This document shows positions 28,332 through 35,800 of a stretch of DNA of 64,000 nt, one piece after another (position 1 is the first letter of the stretch; each line of letters starts with the position of its first letter). The notes under the pieces are model-generated. The model was not told the origin of the DNA. It saw only the letters and a list, made by a program, of their open reading frames with translations, and made no database searches. Source of the DNA: Phycicoccus sp. Soil802 (GTDB taxonomy: Bacteria; Actinomycetota; Actinomycetes; Actinomycetales; Dermatophilaceae); the NCBI RefSeq assembly GCF_001429605.1, contig NZ_LMSS01000007.1:124001-188000 (forward strand), in the 5' to 3' direction. The translations under genes were made by a program, and so were the position numbers.

Positions 28332-28775
28332 TTACTGGGAGACCTGGGTGATCTCGAACGGGACGGGCTTCTGGGCGCTGTGCGGGTGCTCGGAGCCGGC
28401 GTAGACCTTGAGGTGGGTCAGCTGCTCACGACCGAGCGTGGTGTGCGGGAGCATGCCGCGAACGGCCTTCTCCACGGCCTTGGCCGGGCTCTTGGCGAGC
28501 AGCTCGGTGTAGGAGGTGCTCTTGAGGCCGCCCGGGAAACCGGAGTGGCGGTAGGCCTTCTTCTGCTCGAGCTTGGCGCCGGTGAGGGCGACCTTCTCGG
28601 CATTGATGATGATGACGAAGTCGCCACCGTCGACGTGCGGGGCGAACGTGGTCTTGTGCTTGCCGCGCAGGAGGATCGCGGTCTGGCTCGCCAGGCGACC
28701 CAGGACAACGTCCGTGGCGTCGATGACGTGCCAGGTGCGAGTGACCTCGGCCGGCTTCGGGGTGAAGGTGCGCAA
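28332..28775 (-). CDS. rplM: 50S ribosomal protein L13
   Basis: 147 residues, the standard size. Family motifs are [34 protein letters not shown] and [15 protein letters not shown]. It is an early assembly protein of the 50S subunit, and in other bacteria it regulates its own rplM-rpsI operon. Two adjacent hairpins lie upstream at 28833-28866. Confidence 0.98.
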   Translation of the reverse strand: MRTFTPKPAEVTRTWHVIDATDVVLGRLASQTAILLRGKHKTTFAPHVDGGDFVIIINAEKVALTGAKLEQKKAYRHSGFPGGLKSTSYTELLAKSPAKAVEKAVRGMLPHTTLGREQLTHLKVYAGSEHPHSAQKPVPFEITQVSQ

Positions 28776-28823
28776 AGTTCTGAACCTTTACATCGGAATT
28801 ACATGAGGAAATGCGATGGTTCG

Positions 28824-28866
28824 GTATGCCGCGTGCGCCCGAGGCGCACGATCCGCCGGGCGGATC
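28824..28866 (-). promoter_or_regulatory. Tandem hairpins and a GTATGCCG word upstream of rplM
   Basis: GTATGCCG at 28824 is followed by GTGCGCC-CGA-GGCGCAC (28833-28849) and directly by GATCCGCCGGGCGGATC (28850-28866). These two abutting hairpins sit 60-90 bases before the rplM start on its leader side, in a 270-base gap with no gene. They could be a leader structure for autoregulation or a boundary element; the sequence does not decide. Confidence 0.4.
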
Positions 28867-28984
28867 GGTGGTGTCGCCTTACGAGGGCGCACGGCACAAC
28901 AGTGCTCAAGTTTACGGGCAACGCGCTGTGCACCCAAATCGCCGTTGAGGCCGCCGCAAACAGGCCCTGACCTGCGGTGATGCA

Positions 28985-29042
28985 CGTGCACATTTCCTGT
29001 GCAAAATACTTGTGCAAACGAAGTGTGCAAAGGTATTGTGCA
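28985..29042 (+). promoter_or_regulatory. 13-bp periodic TGTGCA array overlapping a leaderless promoter
   Basis: TGTGCA starts at 28998, 29011, 29024 and 29037, exactly 13 bases apart, with a weaker copy (CGTGCA) at 28985. The array ends four bases before the ATG at 29046. A TATTGT at 29034-29039, with TTGTGC at 29010-29015 18 bases before it, could be -10 and -35 boxes, which would make the mRNA leaderless. A regulator binding these repeats would block the promoter. Confidence 0.6.
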
Positions 29043-29045
29043 CGC

Positions 29046-29657
29046 ATGGCCACTTCTCGTACCCAGATCGGCGACATGACGGGCCTGCGCCTCGACGCCG
29101 CCGCCCTCAAGGTCCTGGCCCACCCCCTGCGCTCGCGGCTGCTCAGTGCCCTGCGCGTCGACGGGCCCGCGACCGCCACCGCACTGGCCGCACGGCTCTC
29201 GACCAACTCCGGGGCGACCTCCTACCACCTGCGCAAGCTCGAGTCGGTGGGGCTGGTCTCGGACAACGGCGAGGGCGAGGGCAAGCGCCGGCTCTGGCAG
29301 GCGGCCACCGACTTCCACACCTGGGAGGCCAGCGACTTCGCCGGCGATGAGGACTCCGAGACGGCGCTCAACTGGCTGGTCCGCGACTACGCCCGCCACT
29401 TCTCCGAGAAGTTCGAGCAGTGGCTCGACGTGCAGGAGACCTGGCCGGTGGAGTGGCGCGACGCCGCCGGCATGAGCGACAACTTCGTGGTCGCCACCCC
29501 GGAGCAGGTCGAGCAGCTCAAGGCCAAGCTCGACGAGCTCCTCCTGAGGTACCGACGGGTCGGGCAGGGCAACCCGAAGGCACGCCGCCTCGCCGTCTAC
29601 TACGCGGCATACCCACTCGACCTCGACCGGGTCCCGACCGGCAAGGACGTGTCATGA
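29046..29657 (+). CDS. ArsR-like winged-helix transcriptional regulator
   Basis: 203 residues. The winged helix-turn-helix spans about residues 15-95 (ALKVLAHPLRSRLLSALRVD, then LSTNSGATSYHLRKLESVGL). A C-terminal region follows (FSEKFEQWLDVQETWPVEW) that may dimerise or bind ligand. There is no obvious metal-binding cysteine cluster, so it is ArsR-like by fold only. It overlaps the following MFS transporter gene (ATGA) and probably controls that operon through the 13-bp repeats at its own promoter. Confidence 0.9.
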   Translation: MATSRTQIGDMTGLRLDAAALKVLAHPLRSRLLSALRVDGPATATALAARLSTNSGATSYHLRKLESVGLVSDNGEGEGKRRLWQAATDFHTWEASDFAGDEDSETALNWLVRDYARHFSEKFEQWLDVQETWPVEWRDAAGMSDNFVVATPEQVEQLKAKLDELLLRYRRVGQGNPKARRLAVYYAAYPLDLDRVPTGKDVS

Positions 29658-30937
29658 GCAGCCTCTCCCCCACCGCGGCCAAGCGGGTCTTCCTCATCCT
29701 GAGCACGACCCGCTGGCTCCCGGTCGGCTTCGTCGTCGGCATCTTCACCCTCGTGGCCCGCGAGCGCGGCCTCACGATCCAGCAGATCACCCTCTACATG
29801 ACCGCGCAGGGGATCATGGTCTTCCTGCTCGAGCTGCCGACCAGCGGGTTCGCCGACGCGCTGGGGCGGCGTCCGCTGTTGCTGCTCGCCGGGGTGGTCA
29901 ACATCGGGGCGGGCGTGGCCTTCCTCTTCGCCCAGTCGTTCTGGCAGTTCGCCCTGTCCGCGGGCCTGATGGGGGTCTACCGGGCGCTGGACTCCGGCCC
30001 CCTGGAGGCGTGGTACGTCGACACCGTGCACGAGCGCGAGCCCGGCGCTGACGTCCACCGCGCCATGTCGGCGCAGGGCGTGCTGGTCGGCGTCGGCATG
30101 GGTGGGGGCGCCCTGGTGTCCGGTGGGCTCGTGGCCTGGCACCCGTTCCGTGACTCGAGCGCCCTGCTCCTGCCGATCCAGGTCTTCGTGGCGCTGTGCG
30201 TCGTGCACCTCGTCGCGACCATCGCGCTCCTGCGCGAGACCCCGCGCAGTGACGGCCGGATGCGGGCCCGGCTGGCCGACTCCGTGCGCGAGACCCCGGT
30301 GGTGGTGCGCGACGGGATCCGCCTCGTGACGCGCAACCGCGTGCTGGCCGGGTTGGTCGCCGTCGAGCTGTTCTGGGTCATCGGGATGATGGCCTACGAG
30401 ACGCTGATGCCCCTGCGCCTGTCCGACCTGCTCGGCTCGGAGGCCGAGGCCGGCGCCTGGATGGGCCCGGCTGCGGCCGGCGGCTGGGCGCTGTTCTCGG
30501 TCGGCTCGTGGCTCGGTGGCCGCGCCGCCGACCGTTTCGGGCTGGTGCAGGCCGCTGTGCTGGGTCGGGTGCTCAACGGCCTCGGCGTCGTGGCGATGGG
30601 CCTGGTCCTCGGACCCGCCGCGCTCATCGCGGCCTACCTCGTGACCTACTCGCTGCACGGCGCCGCGAGCCCTGCCTACATGGGCCTGATGCACCGCGAG
30701 GCGAGTGCGCGGAACCGCGCGACGATCCTCTCGCTGGGCTCCCTGGTCATGCAGGCCGGTGGCGCGGTGGCCGGCCCCCTCCTGGGTCTGCTGGCGGCCC
30801 ACACCTCGATCGCGACCGCGATGGTCGTCGCCGGTGCCGTCAGCACCGTGGGCTTCGTCTGCTTCCTCCCAGCCTGGCGCCGTGGCCGGCTCGAGCCGGT
30901 CGACGAGCTCGAGGTCGAGGACGCCACCACCGCCTAG
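29654..30937 (+). CDS. MFS transporter
   Basis: 427 residues with about 12 membrane segments. The MFS loop motif between helices 2 and 3 appears as SGFADALGRRPLLLL, and a repeat-like GGRAADRFGLVQAA starts the second half. It is probably a drug or metabolite efflux pump. It is translationally coupled to the upstream winged-helix regulator through a four-base overlap. It converges with another MFS gene 23 bases away. Confidence 0.92.
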   Translation: MSSLSPTAAKRVFLILSTTRWLPVGFVVGIFTLVARERGLTIQQITLYMTAQGIMVFLLELPTSGFADALGRRPLLLLAGVVNIGAGVAFLFAQSFWQFALSAGLMGVYRALDSGPLEAWYVDTVHEREPGADVHRAMSAQGVLVGVGMGGGALVSGGLVAWHPFRDSSALLLPIQVFVALCVVHLVATIALLRETPRSDGRMRARLADSVRETPVVVRDGIRLVTRNRVLAGLVAVELFWVIGMMAYETLMPLRLSDLLGSEAEAGAWMGPAAAGGWALFSVGSWLGGRAADRFGLVQAAVLGRVLNGLGVVAMGLVLGPAALIAAYLVTYSLHGAASPAYMGLMHREASARNRATILSLGSLVMQAGGAVAGPLLGLLAAHTSIATAMVVAGAVSTVGFVCFLPAWRRGRLEPVDELEVEDATTA

Positions 30938-30960
30938 CTCCGTCGCGTGGGTGGACGGCC

Positions 30961-32193
30961 TCAACCGAGGGTCGCGAGGGCCGGCTCGGGCGCGGGGACA
31001 CTCGTCGTCCGGCGCAGCTCGCGCGACCCGCGGACCAGCATCGGTGCGAACGACGCGAGCGCCATCACGACGGCGGCCACCAGGATCACCCGACCGGTCC
31101 CGTAGGTGTGCGCCAGCGGTCCGGCGAGGGCGTTGCCGGCCGGGATCGCGACGAACGACGTCAGGATGTCCCACGACGACACCCGTGCCAGCACCGAGTG
31201 CGGTACACCGTCCTGCAGCGCGGTGTCCCAGCAGACCGAGAAGTACATCAGCCCACCGAAGGCGACCACCGCCGCGCCGATGACCGCGGCCAGGTGGCCC
31301 GGCCACGCGAACGCCGCCGCGAACAGCGACATCAGCGCCACGCAGGGCCAGCCGACGAAGAGCGGGCGACTCGGCGGCATACGCAGCGCCAGCAGGCCAC
31401 CCACCAGCCCCCCGGCGCCGGAGGCCGCGGAGATCCACCCGAGGGCGGTGGGGCCGCCCAGGTCGCGCACCGCGATGACGTCGACCAGCACGGTCACCGC
31501 CCCAAAGGCTGCGTGGTATGCCGTGGCGGCCAGCAGGCCGGCCAGCAACCAGCTGCGGCTGGTGACCTCGTGCCACCCCTCCCGGAGCTCCGCGAGCAGG
31601 CCCACGCGCGCGGCGCGCGGGGCGTCGACGCGGATGGCTGCCACCGTGCCCGCCGACACGAGGAAGGAGGCGGCGTTGACCACGAAGGCCCAGGGGGCGC
31701 CGGCCCACGCGACGAACACGCCGGCCGCGGCGGGGCCGAGGATGAAGGCGGAGTTCTGGAGGATGTTGAGGGTGGCGTTCGCCGCGTGCCGCCGGTCCGC
31801 CGCCACCAGCAGCGGGCGTAGCGAGACGAAGGCCGGCCCGAAGAAGGCGGCGGCACCACCGGTCACGGCCGCCAGCCCGCAGAGCAGCGGCACGCTGTCC
31901 TGGCCGGTCGCGAAGTAGCCGGCGGTGCCGAGGGCGCTCAGGGCCCGCACGACGTCGCTGGCGACCATGATCCGTCCCGGCGACACCCGGTCGGCCCAGA
32001 CGCCGCCCACGAGCGTGCCCGCCAGGCGGGCCGCCATGGTGGCTGCGAGGACGAGACCGAGCTCGCTGGCGCTGCCCCCGCCGGCGAGGACGGCGACGGC
32101 CAGGGCGATCGGCGCGAACGCGTCGCCGAACCACGACAGGCCCTGGCCGACGGCCAGGAGGCGGAATCCGCTGGGGGCTGGACTGGAGGTCAT
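30961..32193 (-). CDS. MFS transporter, EntS-like
   Basis: 410 residues with 10-12 membrane segments. The sequence type (GQGLSWFGDAFAPIALAVAV at the N-terminus; LVGGVWADRVSPGRIMVASD after helix 2) is that of the EntS/MFS_3 exporters. The substrate is unknown. It is divergent from a MarR regulator 77 bases away, which most likely controls it. Confidence 0.92.
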   Translation of the reverse strand: MTSSPAPSGFRLLAVGQGLSWFGDAFAPIALAVAVLAGGGSASELGLVLAATMAARLAGTLVGGVWADRVSPGRIMVASDVVRALSALGTAGYFATGQDSVPLLCGLAAVTGGAAAFFGPAFVSLRPLLVAADRRHAANATLNILQNSAFILGPAAAGVFVAWAGAPWAFVVNAASFLVSAGTVAAIRVDAPRAARVGLLAELREGWHEVTSRSWLLAGLLAATAYHAAFGAVTVLVDVIAVRDLGGPTALGWISAASGAGGLVGGLLALRMPPSRPLFVGWPCVALMSLFAAAFAWPGHLAAVIGAAVVAFGGLMYFSVCWDTALQDGVPHSVLARVSSWDILTSFVAIPAGNALAGPLAHTYGTGRVILVAAVVMALASFAPMLVRGSRELRRTTSVPAPEPALATLG

Positions 32194-32270
32194 GCGAGAA
32201 ATATTAGTACACCATCTAACTATCTGTCATCTAACTCTCAGACGGTATCCAGATCTGCCACACTGGTTCC
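32194..32270. promoter_or_regulatory. Divergent MFS/marR promoter region with direct repeats
   Basis: CATCTAACT occurs at 32213-32221 and again at 32228-32236, 15 bases apart. An AT-rich TACTAAT-like -10 candidate (minus strand, near 32203-32209) lies close to the MFS start codon. The region is strikingly AT-rich for this genome and is the expected MarR binding zone. Confidence 0.5.
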
Positions 32271-32774
32271 ATGGCCAAGCAGCAGGAGCAGGACTGGGTG
32301 GACCAGCACGTCGAGCGCTGGCGGCGGACCTTCCGGGGGTTCGACCCCGAGGTCGAGGGCGCCCTCGTGCGGATCGGGGCGATCAACCGGCACGTGAAGC
32401 GCGCCAACGCCACGGCCTTCGGTGAGCTCGGGCTGGGGCCGGCCGAGTACGACACCCTCCACACCCTGCTCATCCAGCCCGAGCCCAACGAGACGACCCC
32501 CGCCCAGCTCGCCGAGGCGTGCCACGTCACTCGCGCTGCGATGACCTCGCGGCTTGACCGGCTGGTCGAGCTGGCCTACGTCACCCGCGAGAGCGACCCC
32601 CTCGACCGGCGACGGATCATCGTCCGGCCCACCCAAGCCGGACGGGCCGTGTGGAAGCAGGCCCTCGAGCTGGCCGTCGTCCGCGAGAAGCAGACCCTGG
32701 CGGTGCTGAGCGAGGCCGAGAAGGTCCAGCTCAACGCCCTCCTGCGCCGCATCGTCCTCGGCCTCGAGACCTGA
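32271..32774 (+). CDS. MarR-family transcriptional regulator
   Basis: 167 residues. The winged helix-turn-helix covers residues 50-125 (LGPAEYDTLHTLLIQPE, TPAQLAEACHVTRAAMTSRL, RESDPLDRRRIIVRPTQAG), with the typical D-x-R wing. Dimerising helices lie at both ends. It presumably represses the divergent MFS transporter and itself. It converges with the amylopullulanase gene. Confidence 0.93.
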   Translation: MAKQQEQDWVDQHVERWRRTFRGFDPEVEGALVRIGAINRHVKRANATAFGELGLGPAEYDTLHTLLIQPEPNETTPAQLAEACHVTRAAMTSRLDRLVELAYVTRESDPLDRRRIIVRPTQAGRAVWKQALELAVVREKQTLAVLSEAEKVQLNALLRRIVLGLET

Positions 32775-32805
32775 CCCCGGCGAGTCGGGGCCAGGTCCCG
32801 AGTCG

Positions 32806-35800
32806 TCAGGGCTGGAGGAAGACCGCCACGGTCCTCGGCGGCACGGTCGCGGTGCCTGCGGCCGCATTCCACGTCGACGTCTTGACGACGGCGTCCGAGC
32901 CCTGCTGCTGCACCGGCGACAGAGCCAGGGTGGCGCCGGCCAGGCCGGGCACCTTCTGCGTCACGGCCGTCGGCGACGCGTTGAAGACCACGACCAGGCC
33001 CTTGAGCTGCGGGTCGACGTCCGCGCCCTTGGTGTCGTCGATCCGCATGGCGATCACCCCGGGGTGGGCGTCGGCCGTGCCGCTGGCTGGGAAGGAGACC
33101 TTGGCGTTGATCGCCGAGGCACTGCCCAGCCGGAACAGCCGGGTCGAGAACCGCAGCCGCAGCAGGTCCTGGGCCTGCGCCGTGGCGCTCTGCACGTCTG
33201 CTGCTGCCGGCTTGAGCGCCGGGTTGGCCAGCAACGGCTTCTGGAACGACCACTTCGACTCGTTGTCGCCCTTGAGCGGCAGCCCGTGGCCGAAGCCGTT
33301 GTCCGCGCCGGTCCAGTCGAGCGTGTTGAACCAGTCCGAGCTGTCATAGCTGTTGCGGTCCAGCGACTTCGACCGGAGCAGGTCTGCGCCGGCGTGCCAG
33401 AACGACGGAGTCTGGGCGAGGGCGGTCGTCGAGAGCGAGAGCGTGTTCATCCGCACTCGGTCGCTCATCGAGGTCGCCACCGGCAGCTTGTAGGTCAGGC
33501 TGTCGAACAGCGCCTCGTTGTCGTGGGCATCGACGTAGGTGATCACCTCGTCCGGCTGGTCGGCATAGCCCGCCGGCTGGCCGTTGTAGTCCACGTCCTT
33601 GCCGGTCACCACGGAGCCATTCTCGTTGAGCCGCAACGAGAATGACCTCAGGTTGCCGGCCAGACCGAGCTCGACGAGATCGGTGTCGTGCTTGAGCCGG
33701 GTCGCCGCATCCGGGTTCGCCCCGAGGTCGCCGTTGGGGTCGGTGGCCTCACCGCTGCCGAACCCCTGGACCCGCGGGTTGTCGTCGAACGGTCCGCCAC
33801 CCCGCACGGCGTCACGCAACCGGTCCGAGAACGTCCCGATCCCGGTGCCGCCGAGCTGGCCCTGGGTGGCCTGCACGAACCGCGCGTTGTTCGCGACCTC
33901 GCCGAAGTTCCAGCCCTCGCCGTAGACGTAGACGGACTTGCCGTCGACGCCGTCCTTGCTCAGCGTGAGCTGGTCGAGGGCAGCCCGGACGGCCAGCATG
34001 TTGGCCTTGCTGTGGTGCCCCATCAGGTCGAACCGGAAGCCGTCGACCTTGTAGTCCCGGGCCCACAGCACGACCGCGTCGACCATCGCCTTCTGGGCCA
34101 TGGCGTGCTCGGTCGCGACGTTCTGGCAGCAGGTCGACGTCTCGACGGCACCACTGGCGTTGAGGCGCTGGTAGTAGCCCGGCACGACCTTGTCGAGCAC
34201 GCTGGTCTGCGCCTGCCCCGAGGTGGGGGTGTGGTTGAACACCTGGTCGAGGACGACGCGCAGCCCGTCCTGGTGGAGCGCCCCGACCATGGTCCGGAAC
34301 TCCGCGACCCGCGCTCCCCCGTCGGCCTTGGCTGCCGTGGAGGCGTAGGAGCCCTCGGGTGCCATCCAGTGCCACGGGTCGTAACCCCAGTTGAAGGCGT
34401 CCTTGGCGCGGATGGCGTCGAGGCAGGCCTGCTGCTGGTCGCTGTCCGGCGGGTAGGACTCGAGGTCACAGCCCGGGGTCTGCTGGTTGGCCGGGTCCTC
34501 GGGGATCGACGCGATGTCGAAGGTCGGCAGCAGGTGCACCGTGTTGAGCCCCGCGGCCGCGAGCGCCTTGAGGTGCTTGGTGCCGTTGCCGTTCTCCGCG
34601 AAGGCCAGGTAGGAGCCGCGGTTCTCCGCGCTCACCGTCGGGTCGTTGACCGAGAAGTCACGGACGTGCAGCTCGTAGATGGTCGAGTCGACGTCCTTGG
34701 CCAGCGCCGGCGCCTTGGCCGTGCGCCACGACGAGGGTTGGTATGCCGCGTCGCTGAGGTCGACGGCCACCGACCGGGTCGAGTCGAGGGTCAGGGCGAC
34801 CGAGTAGGGATCGGTCACCTGCGTCGTCTCGACCTTTCCGGTGCTGGGGACGTAGACGGTCACCTCGTAGAGGTAGCGCGCGTTGCGCACCCCTGCAGAC
34901 CCCGACCACGAGCCGTCGGACCCGCGCGCCAGGTGGGTTCGGGTCGCGGCGCTGGCCGGCGCATCGGCGGCCGCGCCAGGGGCCCAGGTGAGCAGGTCCA
35001 CCCGCTGCGCCGTGGGCGCCCAGATCCGGTAGGCGGGCGAGCGCCCGGCGAAGGTGACGCCGTAGGCGCGCTTGCCCGCGTCCGCGGCATACAGGTCGTC
35101 GAGGACGTAGGCGATCTGCACACCCGTGGCGTCGATGACCCGGTTGAGGGAGTCGAAGACCCCGACCGCGACCTGGCCCTTGAGGATCTCGGGCACCTGC
35201 TTGGCGGTCTTGTCATCGAGCCGCAGCGCGAGGTAGCCGGCGAGCTCTGGATGGGCGGCGACCACCGTGGCCGACAGTCCCCGCGGGTCCCACGTCAGCG
35301 GGGCCGACGAGCCGCCGACGATGTCCTCCGCGTCGACACTGAGCCCACCGGTCGCCGACCAGGCCAGCCGCCAGCGCAGCAGCGCGGGGTTGGCGCCTTC
35401 GGGGACCATGCCGGCAGGCGCGGCGATGAGGTCCTTGCCGACCCAGACCGCCCGCTGCTTGGTCAGGTCGGGGGCAGCCCCGGCCCTGGCGGCCTTGGCC
35501 GTCGCGACGTGCGTGCTGATGTCGTAGGAGATCGAGACCACCATGCCGTCGGCCGGTACGGTCAGCGAGATGTTGCCACCACCCGGCGCGCCACCGGCGC
35601 CGAAGTTCACGTCCCAGCTCAGGCCGTGGGTGATCTTGAACTCGTAGGTGCCGGCCGGCACCTGGTCACTCGACCAGGTGAAGATGCCGTCGCCGTTGGG
35701 GTCCTGCAGCCACGGTCGCATGCAGTCCGGGCTCCAGTCGGCCGGGCAGCCCAGCTCGGACTGGAACGACCCGGGCGCGGTGACGATCGGACCCTGGGCG

